Notes: generated by a model not told the origin, from the letters alone. A stretch of 64,000 nt of DNA from Clusia tigrina (GCA_920105625.2 OV050031.1:229510194-229574193), one strand, 5' to 3'. Numbered from the stretch's first letter, positions 1-10,425 are shown. Program-made: numbers and translations.

Positions 1-272
1 TTCATATGCGTATGTTCATATAAATGTAGAAGTTTTAAAATTGAATTATTCCAACCGTGGTGGGTGGTGTGTGTCCTGGGCAAGGTGAACTTCCTTACAT
101 GGTGGTTGCAAAGACTTTTTTGAACCAATTTTGCCGCTAGCTGTCAAAATTGAAAATTATGGAGAAATGCAACCAAAACAAATTTCAAATGGACTTTTGA
201 TTTGAGTGAATAAGAGTTTTTTTTTATTATTTTTGTGAAGTTTGAACATTATGCATAAATTATGAATATATT
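1..272. repeat. Left part of a diverged local duplication, no gene
   Basis: No coding region was recognised. From about 90 the sequence (including agctgtcaaaattgaaaatt, the gagaaatgc stretch and the region up to the Tc1-like insertion) resembles 2,386-2,530. It continues on the far side of the Tc1-like element at 1,931. This stretch and 1,931-2,070 are therefore one copy of a duplicated segment split by the transposon. Confidence 0.6.
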
Positions 273-274
273 TA

Positions 275-1928
275 CAGTGACTCACACTGAAAATGGTCCA
301 CTTGTAACCACACACTTTAAAGCGTAAAATGTCTAAGAAATCGATATGTAAATATAAAAGTAAAAATGCCAAAGTTGTTAGTTTGTTGTATTTTAATAAA
401 AAAACATAAAAAAATTTATTAATTCCATAACATTTTTCAAAAAATTAACATTGAACGAAATAAAAGAAAAATTCAGGTCACAGTGAAAATGGTCCACTTA
501 AGCTTATGTACATTAATTTAAGTATTCATAGAAAAACTACATATTATTAATATTTTGTTGGATAGCCTTTCTGATGAATAACAGATTTAAGGCGACTTGG
601 AATAGATTCTACCAGCTTTTTTGTATAATCCGGGCTTATTTTCTCCCACTCCTCCAAAAGGACCTTTTTTAAGTAATTTTTGTTTGAAATTTCGTGTTTT
701 CGTATTTCAACTTCCAGTTTCTGCCACAAATTTTCAATTATGTTCAAGTCCGGTGATTGGGGAGGAGTTTTGATTACTCTTGGACAATGATACAGAAGCC
801 ATTCTTTAATTATTCCTGCCGTATGCTTTGGATCATTATTCTGATAGAAGTGAAAAGTTTCTTTTATGCCGAGTTTTTCAGCACTTTGTTTAAGATTATT
901 TTTCAAAATGTTTAAATATTGCATTTTCTCCATAATCCCTTCAACAAAGTGCAATTTGCCAACACCAGCAGCCGAACAAGCACCCCAGACCATCACATGC
1001 CCGCCACCATGTTTAACTGTCGGACGTAAATGCTTAGGATTCATCTCCTGGTTGGGTTTTCTCCAAACGTTTACTCTGCCATCTGACCCAAAGAGGTTAT
1101 ATTTACTCTCATCCGTGAATATGACGTTCTTCCAGAATGAAAAATCTTTCCCAGCGTAGCTATGAGCGAACTGCAATCGAATTTTTTTATTCTTTAGACT
1201 TACAAAAGGTTTCTTGCGTGCAATTCTGCCATTTAGTCCATCCTTCCGAAGGACTCTCCGAATTGTCTCGGCGTTACAGCTTATATTGAAGTGTTTTTCA
1301 ACCATATCCCGTAGTTTCGGTGCACTAAGTCTAGGATTTATCTTGATTTGGTTGACTATCCACCTTTCTTGACGCTCGCTGAATAGCTTTTTTGTGCTAA
1401 TTTTCGGCTTATTTGTAACTCGTCCTTCATTTTTAAACCGCTGAATGATATTTTCGACTGTTGTGCGGGCTTTTTTAACAATTTTCGCTATTTCTCTTTG
1501 ACTTTTTCCACTTTTATAGTGTTCAATAATTAAATTTCTCAGCTCGAGAGTAGTATGTCGACCCATCCTCAAATTTATAGATAAACAACTGAAGGAATCG
1601 ATCTAAACTGTGTTTGCTTCAATGCACAAGTGTAAATAAAGGTAAACAGAACAAAACAAATAAGGGAATATGGAAAAGATCCGTTATTTATCGTAGTTCT
1701 GCACAGTGGACCATTTTCACTGTGACCTGAATTTTTCTTTTATTTCGTTCAATGTTAATTTTTTGAAAAATGTTATGGAATTAATAAATTTTTTTATGTT
1801 TTTTTATTAAAATACAACAAACTAACAACTTTGGCATTTTTACTTTTTTATTTACATATCGATTTCTTAGACATTTTACGCTTTAAAGTGTGTGGTTACA
1901 AGTGGACCATTTTCAGTGTGAGTCACTG
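275..1928 (-). mobile_element. Tc1-like DNA transposon with 224-bp terminal inverted repeats
   Basis: The element begins CAGTGACTCACACTG after a TA (273-274) and ends with the reverse complement before a TA (1,929-1,930), the usual Tc1/mariner target duplication. The inverted repeats (275-498 and 1,705-1,928) are 224 bp; reading both by eye I found one mismatch. Each repeat carries the motif tgaaaatggtccact near both its outer and inner ends, an IR/DR arrangement as in Minos- or Bari-type elements. One transposase gene lies between the repeats on the minus strand. Near-identity of the arms suggests recent insertion. Confidence 0.95.
547..1572 (-). CDS. Tc1-family transposase, full length, catalytic Asp replaced by Asn
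   Basis: This 341-residue open frame has the family's usual length and an ATG start. The N-terminal half holds paired helix-turn-helix DNA-binding regions (about residues 8-48, QREIAKIVKKARTTVENII, and 60-115, ending near RRVLRKDGL). The catalytic part has the first Asp at 154 (VIFTDESKYNLFG) and the Glu at 280 (SPDLNIIENLW). The second catalytic Asp, 34 residues before that Glu and normally in a DND motif, is Asn 245 here (YQNNDPKH). No stop or frameshift is present. It would act in the nucleus on its own terminal repeats, but this copy is probably inactive for cutting unless the family tolerates Asn. Confidence 0.93.
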   Translation of the reverse strand: MRMGRHTTLELRNLIIEHYKSGKSQREIAKIVKKARTTVENIIQRFKNEGRVTNKPKISTKKLFSERQERWIVNQIKINPRLSAPKLRDMVEKHFNISCNAETIRRVLRKDGLNGRIARKKPFVSLKNKKIRLQFAHSYAGKDFSFWKNVIFTDESKYNLFGSDGRVNVWRKPNQEMNPKHLRPTVKHGGGHVMVWGACSAAGVGKLHFVEGIMEKMQYLNILKNNLKQSAEKLGIKETFHFYQNNDPKHTAGIIKEWLLYHCPRVIKTPPQSPDLNIIENLWQKLEVEIRKHEISNKNYLKKVLLEEWEKISPDYTKKLVESIPSRLKSVIHQKGYPTKY

Positions 1929-1930
1929 TA

Positions 1931-2715
1931 GCTATTAAATATATTTTATACAAATTGTGTACCACTTTAAGCAGCTCTTATGCATTCCTTTCAATTTTTG
2001 ATCGCACATTGCTTATGTTTGACAATTCCGGAGGTACGAAATTCACTTTGCAGCCACCATGTAAGTAAATCACCTTGATCCTGGTTATTAGAAAAATGCT
2101 TCAAAGAAAGCAAGTTTACAAGTACCAAATTCGTTTTTGTGCGGTGAGGGTTTAAATAGGGTAAAACGTATCTGATCCAAATTTTAAAAAAATGATCTAA
2201 TTTACTTGGTGGGAGGAGTACTCTATATTTGCGCTGGTTGGGCTACGTAGTTGTGTATTTTTCTCGACTTGGACAAGAGGGAACAAAAATGAATTATGCA
2301 AACAAGGATGTCCCGCGTCATAGGGAGAAATCGCGATCATTTTGTATGACGTTGCCTTTAATCTGAACCCCCAAGATGAATTTACTTACATGAAGAATAC
2401 AAGAACAAATTTTTTAACCGATTTTCTCGATATATGTAGCTGTCAAAATTGATTTTATAGAAAAATGCGATCAAAGCAAATATGCAAACGATTTTTAATT
2501 TTTTTTGTGGAGATTAAACATTGAGTATTTTACTATTAAATATAGATTTATATAAATTGTGTGCACCTCTGCATTTCTCCATTCCTCTCAATTTAGTTTG
2601 TTTTGAACAGTATCTAATCGCACATTGCTTATGTTTGACAATTCTGAAGGTACGAAATTCACCTTCCTCTTTGACAATTCCGGAGGTACGAAATTCACCT
2701 ACTAAACCCCTCTAT
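1931..2715. repeat. Two diverged copies of a local repeat, second copy at 2,386-2,706
   Basis: The motif tgcttatgtttgacaattc is followed by a 'ggaggtacgaaattcac' type tail near 2,012-2,050 and again near 2,626-2,660; the tail occurs a further time near 2,680. Stretches further left also match (for example ctattaaatata then tataaattgtgt). Copy 2 carries a single TA at 2,531-2,532 where copy 1 contains the Tc1-like element, so it is a natural empty site. A segment near 2,043-2,068 is an inverted match to about 87-112 (ttacatggtgg). No gene was recognised. Confidence 0.6.
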
Positions 2716-3750
2716 TAAATATTAAAATTGTTTTAATATTGCAACATTAGGTGCACAGAGTGGCACGAAACGATTCGGAATGTTTTGACATTGCATTCCT
2801 GCAAAAATTTTCTAGGTCTAACACACTCAAGCTTGATAAACAATTAAACTAAAGCAATAGAAGAAATTTAAAGGCGTGTTTTTCAAAAGCTGTGTAAAAA
2901 ATTTTAATTCATTTTATAAACTAATGCTGAATTCACTCGAGGCGACCGTTGAAGCAACGAATGCATTTTACTTTGTATGTACCTTTATTTGCGTGTTGCC
3001 GCAGCCGTTGCTTGAAATTGTAAAATATTTTGTGTCGATTCAACAGTTGCCTCGTGTGTATTCAGCATAACTTTTCGTGAATATATTTCATAAGAAAATG
3101 GAATTGAAATTGGCGGCAATCACCTCAGCCAGTAAAGTGCAACGTTTTTCCTCCATTCATAAATTTTAGTTCCCGATTGGTATTTTGTCAATACGACAAA
3201 AAATTGTAATATTGCAATTTGCTTGTAGCGTGGTAAGAATGCTATGGGGCAAATTTGTTCTATAATAAACGACATCTACAAAATAATGAAAATGCACTAC
3301 TTCATATATGTATTTACAAGTAGTTTTAAGCTTTATCGAAATTTTTTTTAATCAAATGAATAAGTTAACCGCAAAGATGTTTGAATAGTCTATACAATAA
3401 CTTTGAATTGTTACCAAGTCAATAGAGAACTGAATTTTTATCAATAAATAGTGTATCGATCTTAATTTTTATATATAGTATAGATTAATTTCTTAATTAT
3501 GGAAACGACGGTGAGTAAGGACTAGCATATATTGTATATTTATTTGAAAAATTGTATTAAATCTTGAAATATAGGGCCTAATACGCCAGGTTACCGCTAT
3601 TACTGCTGTACTGATCATTTTATAAAATTTTAATTACATCGAATTAGTTTTCGTCTGCAAAGTATTTATAAATTGCTAATATTACTGTTCTATTGCTTCT
3701 GATTACGTATAAGCAGAGAATACAGGGGAAATGACTTTTTTTTGCCCACC
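2716..3750. other. Non-coding stretch, nothing recognised
   Basis: The sequence is AT-rich. Short open frames here show no domain, codon bias or splice context. No end of a BTB constant exon was found. Confidence 0.5.
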
Positions 3751-4337
3751 GTTGGCCTCGTTTCACACAAACGGCAACGATGCGACACGTCGATGATAAA
3801 TATACATAAAACTGCACAACAAAGTCCCGAATCCAAAACAATATTTAAATTTACGGCGCCGCAGTCCGACTCTATATGAAACAAGTCACCAAGTGCGAAA
3901 AAATCATTTTTCCCCAGCAATAATAATTCAATTTGATCTTCCTGCAGTCTCATATGTAAGTAGGTATAGAAAATTCTTCTGCAAGTGCCACAAAATCAAT
4001 TTTCCAAAGAAATTAAAAAAGTCTGTTTCGTCCGTTTTTTTCCTCCAAAAATTTACAAAAAAAACGAGAAAGATGCAAGCAGAATTGCCAAAATAAACAA
4101 CAAAATCGCTCGACTGTTGACAGTTTCCGCCGGCAACTTTGCGAATTGCGCAGTATTCTTTATTTTGATTTGTCATTTTGGTTTTTGTTTTTTTTTGTTT
4201 TTCAGCCGCAATCATAGATTGTCTGATCGTGTGAAGCTCTTGGTATGAGCATACACACTTTTCCCCGTTGTTGTGAGTTTTGTGTACATTTATCATCGCC
4301 GTGTCGCGCCGTCGCCATTCATGTGAAACGAGGCTAA
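3751..4337. mobile_element. Non-autonomous TIR element, about 590 bp
   Basis: The ends are imperfect inverted repeats of about 75 bp. The left end reads gttggcctcgtttcacac and then a gatgataaata block; the right end is the inverted equivalent (cgaggctaac at 4,328-4,337, with tttatcatcgcc further in). The inside has no convincing coding sequence. Overlapping open frames on both strands at 3,690-4,296 are by-products of this element. The target duplication is unclear, so I do not assign a superfamily. Confidence 0.7.
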
Positions 4338-5539
4338 CCCATGTGCAAAACTGTAGTAGTGAGGCTGATTTTCTTCAGAATTCTGGTTAACCAATGATAA
4401 ACAAACCTATCCATATAGGCAACTACTGATAAACAGTTTTTTTTAAACGTCAGAAAATTTGACGTTTGTGTCCCGTCTCTATAGCAGAGACTTCTCTGTC
4501 TATAGCCTCTGGTATGGTTAGGCAGTCATACGTCAGACCCTGTTGCCTAGCAGTATGCAAAATTAGTTCTGTATAACTTCAATAATAAACTACAATTATA
4601 TAAAAATATATTTCACAATTATCAACCCTGTGTGCAGAGTTGGCATTTATAGTTAAACGCAACACTGTTTGGAATTAAAATTAGTGGAAAGAAAAAAGTT
4701 GTAGTTGCTTTAATTGACAAATTAGTAGAGTATCTGAAAAATATTTAATGTGTATTTTCCGTAGTGCATTCAGATATTAATTTTACTTCATAAATATTTT
4801 GTATGTGAACATTAAAATCGCAGCTAAATATGGATTTGTTCATAATTTCTTAAGCAAAACTAGAGCGAGATTAATAATAATAAATTGCTGTGATTTAATT
4901 GGAAAGGAGGGAGGAATGATGGTAAGCAAAAATTGCTAGTAACTTGTTACCGAATGAAATGAGTTTTTACAATTTCAGAGTGCTAAAAAGATGCAATTGA
5001 TTAAAATACTTAACGCAGCTGGTAAATTTTGTATCTAGTACTTTCTGCAACAAATATCTGATTCTTTTTTACTGGACTCAAGAAGCCATTACCATAGCAT
5101 TATTACAAAATTTCAGAAAATATGGATTCATGTATCCTAGTCGTCGTACTTTTCACAATTCTAGATATTTGGAGTTCACTGATATGAATATTTAGCATTA
5201 CAGTAAGATCAACTTAAATTAATTGATTCACCGTCTGCTTCAAGGTATTTTCAAAGTAGTGTTTTCATTGTTAACATTGGGATACCATACACTAAAGTAA
5301 ACACAGTAATCGCTTTAAGGACAATTTTTGCCGTCTTCATGCTGTATTCCCGTCAACCCCATGTGAAATGATAGCAAAGTACTTCAATTATTATTTTAAA
5401 ACAAAATTTTTATATTTTATTTATATATTATAATTTGAAAATAAAATTTAAAGCATTGAAATGCGTTTTAATTCCTAATATAATAATAAAAAATAAATTC
5501 AGTTATTTAATATTGAGTAATCGTAAATTTCCCCCACAG
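4338..5539. other. Intergenic or intron sequence before the first variable exon
   Basis: AT-rich, with no convincing exon. If the constant exons lie to the left of the window, this would be the beginning of the long intron behind them. A small inverted repeat lies near 4,448-4,468 (acgtcagaaaatttgacgt). Confidence 0.4.
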
Positions 5540-5967
5540 ATGTGAAATTCATAAGGAGTCAAAAGAAAAATGCTCAGCTTGTATACAATGGTTATATTTA
5601 CAACAAGAAACTGACTCAGGCAAATGGTCACACGACTTGGCGATGCATTGATGTACTAAAGCTAAGATGTAAGGCTGTGGTCATAACCAAGAGAAATGAT
5701 TTTGTTGCAGCGCGTAGGGAACACAATCACGAAGACCATACACAACGTATTGGGCAAAGACAATTGTATAATGTTGAGGAAGATCTCGACGAGTATATCG
5801 AAATCAAAGAAGAGTCCAAACTTGCTGAATTTATAACTGTGTCGACTGACCTGGAATTATGTACGCTCAAAAATCGAAAGGAGTACAAAATTTTTATGCC
5901 AGCTCCAATAAAAGTTCGCGAATACCACGAAGTGTGCGAAGTGCATGATATGGAAGACGACGACTAA
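5540..5967 (+). CDS. mod(mdg4): mod(mdg4)-type variable 3' exon 1, FLYWCH finger
   Basis: The acceptor is tttcccccacag and the exon opens with AT completing a codon. It adds about 142 residues. The FLYWCH domain covers residues 6-65: LVYNGYIYNKK, TTWRC, then LRCKAVVITK and EHNHED as zinc ligands. The tail is strongly acidic (EEDLDEYIEIKEESK; it ends HDMEDDD). It is the first recognised unit of the array. There is no native ATG at the exon start, so it must be read through from an upstream exon. Confidence 0.85.
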
Positions 5968-6150
5968 ATTGTAAGGACATTTGAGTAAGGAGTATTAATG
6001 GTCACTCTTGATTGTATGCAGAAAATAAAATTTCTAATAAATAAAATGCATGATTCCACAAAAATTCCAAGCAGCGGGTTTCCTTTCGTGTTTCACTTTG
6101 CCTTAATATAAAAAATATCGAACAAACTAACAGAACTCTTCTCATTTTAG

Positions 6151-6551
6151 AATCACCTTTGATGTTCATCGAGAGTCCATGGTCAACGCCTTGCCTCGTT
6201 CTTAACAGCTTTATGTTTAACTGCCACAGCCGGAAGAGCAATAAGGAATACTGGCGTTGTCACAACTACTCGAAAAAAATCCAATCGGAACGCTGCCGAG
6301 CGCGCTGTGTTTTGGAAAATGGAAAGCTAAAGTCCGTGTCTGGCGGAGCTCATAACCATCCGCCGCACTCTGAGAAGATACAAAAGATGGTACAACGGAA
6401 TATCCTTTCAAGCAGTGGGAACGGGTTTACTCGTATTAAATTAACTCGTCCAAATCCTATTTCTCTACAAATGCACGAGCCAGAGGAACAAAATATTGAC
6501 ACTTCAAATGATGAATTCATGAACAGTTCCATCATGCTGTTACATGATTAG
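6151..6551 (+). CDS. mod(mdg4): mod(mdg4)-type variable 3' exon 2, FLYWCH finger
   Basis: Acceptor ttctcattttag; first bases AA, which would make a stop with a donated T, so the constant exon cannot end in T. About 133 residues. The finger shows [31 protein letters not shown] and GAHNHPP. A short Met-rich tail follows ([10 protein letters not shown]). A poly(A) signal AATAAA lies at 6,586-6,591, so the unit is a true terminal exon. Confidence 0.85.
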
Positions 6552-6725
6552 ATTGTAGATTGACAAGTTCCCAATTAATGTATAAAATAAAATTATTTAG
6601 TGTAGTTTACCCGACAGTACAAAATGCTAACCACATAAACCGATTGTTTCTTGAACTTGTTGCATTGGTACTTGGTACTGACCTGAATGTATAAATATCT
6701 TATTTACTAAGTTGCCATTTTACAG

Positions 6726-7102
6726 CCGTCGGCAGCAAAACGGTGGATCTGAACCGCGTCAGCTACAAAACAAGCCAGAAAGGCACATATCAATTGGTTT
6801 TGGATGGTTTTCCTTACACGCGTCAGCACGTTAGAGGCTGTACAATTTATTGGCGCTGTGTTCAGTCCAAGCCGCTGAGGTGAGTTTTTTGTGCATACCT
6901 TCCAATTACACACTTATCTTTAGAGTTTAACATAAATCTTTGTTTAAGATGTATGGCAAGAGTGAGAACCAACATTCCCGGCGATCTTGTTTCAATTGTG
7001 AAAGACACACATAACCATGTGATTTTGAAAGAGCGCCGAAAGAAGGGATCTCTAAAAAGTGTTTACGAGCAAAGAAAACGGGAGAAAAGCATAAAAATAT
7101 GA
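6726..7102 (+). CDS. mod(mdg4): mod(mdg4)-type variable unit 3, intron-split FLYWCH finger
   Basis: Two exons, 6,726-6,879 and 6,949-7,102, with donor CTGAG|gtgagt and acceptor tgtttaag. The 69-bp intron falls inside the finger between YWRCVQSKPLR and the second ligand (CMARVRT). The histidines are in THNHVILKERRKK. About 102 residues ending in a basic tail. The next unit is a tandem copy with the same intron position. AATAAA lies at 7,186-7,191. A single-exon reading would stop early and lose half the finger. Confidence 0.85.
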
Positions 7103-7352
7103 GTTGGAACCATGTGGTTTGCAATTTTATTTCTAGACCTTTATTGTGTTTATATGGATAAGTCAAAAATGCATACTCATGTAAAAATAAAGTTATGTAC
7201 ATAGTTGTCCAAACAGTACCAAATGTTACGCCAAATATCAATGAATGTTTCTTAAAATTGTTAAACTGTAAATGCACAACAACCAATTACGCTTTGTGAA
7301 TGGTTTAAAATGTTCGTACAAATTTCTTATTTACTAAGTTATCATTTTACAG

Positions 7353-7722
7353 CCATCGGATGCCATGCGGTGGACCTGAACCGCGTCAAATACAGGACAA
7401 GTCTGAAGGGCACTTACCAACTTGTTCTGGATGGATTCCCTTATACTCGCCACCGCGTTAGAGGAGGTACAATTTATTGGCGATGTGTACAGTTCCGACC
7501 TCTGAGGTGAGTTAAAATAACTGAATATGTTATACCAGATACTTCCAATCTAACGTAAACCTGTATTTAAGATGTAAGGCGCGGGTGCGTACAAACGCTT
7601 CAGGCGATCTTGTTTCAATTGTGGAAGATGATCACAATCACGTGATATTGAAAGAGCGTCGCAAGAAGGGATCTCTAAAATGCGTTTATGAACAAAGAAA
7701 ACTGGACAAAAGCTTCAGTTAA
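7353..7722 (+). CDS. mod(mdg4): mod(mdg4)-type variable unit 4, tandem copy of unit 3
   Basis: Exons 7,353-7,506 and 7,572-7,722. It shares with unit 3 the acceptor context (ttactaagtt...cattttacag), the VDLNRV start, the TIYWRCVQ core, the intron position and the KERRKKGSLK tail. Differences include CKARVRTNASGD in place of CMARVRTNIPGD. About 101 residues. Both copies are open, so both probably remain functional after the duplication. Confidence 0.85.
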
Positions 7723-7939
7723 GATTGTGGTCAGTAAAAGTGATGTAGTACGGCTGAGTGTATATACCATAAAGGAGAATAAATTTAACAGATTCGTTGT
7801 TGTGAATAAAAACGAGACTCCTGCTGACGAAGTATAAAACAATTAATCTGATTTTGCATTGGCTTTTCTTTTTTACTTGTGTTGCGTTTGAAATAAAACG
7901 TGTGTGTCAAATTCTAATGCGATCATTTCCTTTTTGCAG

Positions 7940-8202
7940 ATACCTTTACAAACCAAAATAAAACAAAAGATTTGCTGCTCACCTATAATTACCGTGGCCA
8001 ATTGATCTACAAAAACTTCACATACTCCATGCATGGGAAAAACGGAACCACATGTGTTGTATACTGGCGTTGCTCCTCATATGCTAAAACTCGATGCTCG
8101 GCAGTTGTGATCACAAAAGAGAAATCAATTAGGTCCATACGCGGTTTTCATAATCACTTACCAAGAGCGCAGAAAGCATTTTTGCCCATGGTTTACAAAT
8201 AA
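7940..8202 (+). CDS. mod(mdg4): mod(mdg4)-type variable 3' exon 5, FLYWCH finger
   Basis: Acceptor cctttttgcag, opening AT. About 87 residues. The finger reads LTYNYRGQLIYKNFTY, VYWRCSSYAKTRCSAVVITK and FHNHLPRA, close to unit 1 in the second ligand region. The protein ends soon after the histidines. The poly(A) hexamer AATAAA at 8,198-8,203 overlaps the stop codon, giving a minimal 3' end. Confidence 0.85.
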
Positions 8203-8340
8203 ATATATCTTACGTACACATTAAATATCTACTCTCTTTCTTCTTTTATATGCTACTTGGGAGTTTTACTGCATTCTAGAATTTTACTTGTGAATTGGTA
8301 GCACACCTTCTAACGTTTTATTGTTTTTATTATTTTCCAG

Positions 8341-8780
8341 CCAAAATCCTAAACAAGAACTACTTAAAACCACGTATGTTTACTTCAAAGGGGGCCACGG
8401 TCACTCCTGTGCGGTTAATAGCAAGAATTCCAATCAGAGAAAGTGCGACGGCACGGAAGAGCACATCGAGGTTTGCCTTTGAACCAAGCCAGCTGATTGA
8501 AAATATTATTGAGCCAAAATTCAGCGACTTAGGGACGCCCAAGATAATATCATCGACATATTCACCTGTCAATTATCCGGAGAACGTTGTGAAGACTTCA
8601 GCTAACAATCATCATTTAACTATAATACAAAAGCCAAGACTAAAGGGCGCCTGCGTGCAATGTCTGAAGAGCGTGGGTAAAGGAAATTCACAAAAGTTGG
8701 CGAAAGTCAAGACGTATTGTCCTGAATGCCCAGGAGGAGTTTGGATTTGCGAAGCTTGTTTTGACAAAGAGCACAAATAG
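8341..8780 (+). CDS. mod(mdg4): mod(mdg4)-type variable 3' exon 6, piggyBac-type Cys-rich domain
   Basis: Acceptor ttattattttccag, opening CC in the shared phase. About 146 residues with no FLYWCH finger. The first 95 residues are Ser/Pro-rich and basic. The C terminus has ACVQC, then TYCPECPGG, WICEACF and DKEH: C-x2-C...C-x2-C...C-x2-C-F-x3-H. That spacing resembles the C-terminal DNA-binding Cys-rich domain of piggyBac transposases. No DDD catalytic domain is nearby, so this would be a captured DNA-binding module. Membership in the locus rests on acceptor, phase and position. Confidence 0.72.
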
Positions 8781-8993
8781 ATCTCATCTCGTCTTCTAAT
8801 TGCGAGCAATTTAAACATTTATATTTCCTCACTTTTACTTGGCTATTTATGATATTTATGGGTAGTTTATACTTATACTTTACACATACTACAATTTCAG
8901 CTTATACACGGATTAATAAATTAGATGAGTTACATCAGCAAATCCTGACTTAAGTGGCTTATTTTTAAGAACTATTTTTCGTTTGTGTTTATT

Positions 8994-9244
8994 CTAAACT
9001 TTCTCTGCGTAGGTTTTGGCGCGTCTCTTTGACTTTTCGTGATTGTGTTCCGCAAAGAGTACCTGCAGTTCTTCGTCCTTGGTTATCCTGATGCGCGCAC
9101 GGCATTTGGTTGATGACCGAGTGGCGCAAATCCATTTCGTTCCTCTTGAATTTTTCATGAACTTCACAAACTGAAAACCATTGTAGACGAGTTTGACGGA
9201 GGCCCGTTGACCCGTCGTAAAGTGGAATAGCCTCTTTGCCTGTG
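8994..9244 (-). CDS. mod(mdg4): mod(mdg4)-type minus-strand unit, FLYWCH finger (83 aa)
   Basis: On the minus strand the acceptor is tcattttag and the exon opens CA. A second AG five bases later would be out of the shared phase, so I chose the first. About 83 residues: TTGQRASVKLVYNGFQF, TKWICATRSSTKCRARIRIT, EHNHEKSKRRAKTY. The basic tail is short. Its stop is 213 bp from the stop of the plus-strand piggyBac-like unit, so the two converge tail to tail. Confidence 0.83.
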
Positions 9245-9461
9245 CTAAAATGACAAACGAATATGTGTGGTTAATGAGAGGAAGTTGAAATGTTGAATGT
9301 GAACAGTTGCGTCTTTCTTCAATACACATTTCTGTTTAATCAAATTAGCTATAATCGTTTACAATCCCATTTAATTTATTTAAATATCGATAAGAAAACT
9401 TTCACTTAAAACAAACTATCAAACTTTATGTAAACGTAAACCAAGTAAATGGTAATCAAAT

Positions 9462-9877
9462 TTATTTTTTATTATCTTTCGCTGTTGTGGCAATGGGTTC
9501 GTCCACCATGTCGGTAACATCCGCAACGATTTCTTCAAATTTCAGGTGCATATTCAGGCTCGCCACATCAATGCCACTCGCGTTTTGCCCTGATGGCGTT
9601 TTGGTACTTTTGATTATACTCGACGCATTTTTGCGGACCCGTTTCTTCCTCTTCACAATATCTTCGTGAGTGTGGTAGCGATTCAGAGGGACCACCGTGT
9701 TGTTTATGGTAAATACTCTCGAGCGACACTTTTGGTTCCACCACTGATTGCAGCGCCAGTATTTCTTCTCCTCTCCGGTCGACAATTTTAGGTTCTTTTC
9801 GAATATGAACGGTTGGCCATTGTAGATGAGTTGCACGCGTCCCCGGGATGTAGCAGCATAGACGGCCTCACTTGTAT
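9462..9877 (-). CDS. mod(mdg4): mod(mdg4)-type minus-strand unit, FLYWCH finger (138 aa)
   Basis: Acceptor tttctattcctag, opening AT. The finger is at the front: TSRGRVQLIYNGQPFIFEKN, KKYWRCNQWWNQKCRSRVFT, RYHTHED. Then a basic stretch (VKRKKRVRKNAS) and an acidic C-terminal part with LNMHLKFEEIVADVTDMVDE. A separate promoter on this strand is needed for it to be transcribed. Confidence 0.85.
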
Positions 9878-10033
9878 CTAGGAATAGAAAGAGAAAACGT
9901 GTTAAAAAGAGAATATAAAGGTGTCGAACACACTGTGATTCTTATAAACGTGTGTACAAAATTAGCTGCATAAAAGACAAAATGAAAATGCAATATTTCT
10001 TTATTTTGAACTTCTTAAATTCGTTTTCTTAAA

Positions 10034-10425
10034 TTAACACAAGGCTAAGGCTAAATTTCCGAGTTTTTTCAGAATCCGTGGCGACGGCAAGTGATTGTGT
10101 GCTGGTTTTGTAAGGCACACTTTGAAGAGCCCGTTTGGCTGCTTTGTCGTGGTAATTCTGGCTTTACACGGCTTCATGCCTACACGTCGGCTGCGACAGT
10201 TCCAGTAGGTGGTATTTCCACATATGTTGTTCTTGGCGAAAGTGAAGTTATTGAAGCACAACAACGATTTTCCTCGTTGACCCGCTATAAATTTTAAATT
10301 TAAATCTTTGTGTACGCTTTTTGGTTCAGTTTGGGAAACATGTAAATCGTGTGGTAATGCCTCCAAACTTTCATTTTCCAAATTACCCTTTTTCTCGGAG
10401 CTGGTACATTTGTTGACTTTAAGTT
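10034..10425 (-). CDS. mod(mdg4): mod(mdg4)-type minus-strand unit, FLYWCH finger (130 aa)
   Basis: Acceptor atatttacag, opening AA. A polar leader of about 50 residues (KCTSSEKKGNLENESLEALP) precedes the finger: FIAGQRGKSLLCFNNFTFAK, TTYWNCRSRR, KPCKARITTTKQ, AHNHLPSP. The GQRG turn before the first strand is shared with units at 23,557, 24,351, 29,050 and 30,169. Confidence 0.85.

Noticed and set aside
866..1159. Plus-strand open frame inside the transposon
   Set aside because: It is the antisense shadow of the transposase gene, which has complete family motifs on the minus strand.
3690..4296. Several overlapping open frames on both strands
   Set aside because: They fall inside the inverted-repeat element, overlap each other and show no domain or splice context.
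1..5539. Search for the BTB constant exons of mod(mdg4)
   Set aside because: No BTB-like or Gln-rich constant exon with a phase-1 donor was found; they are assumed to lie outside the window.
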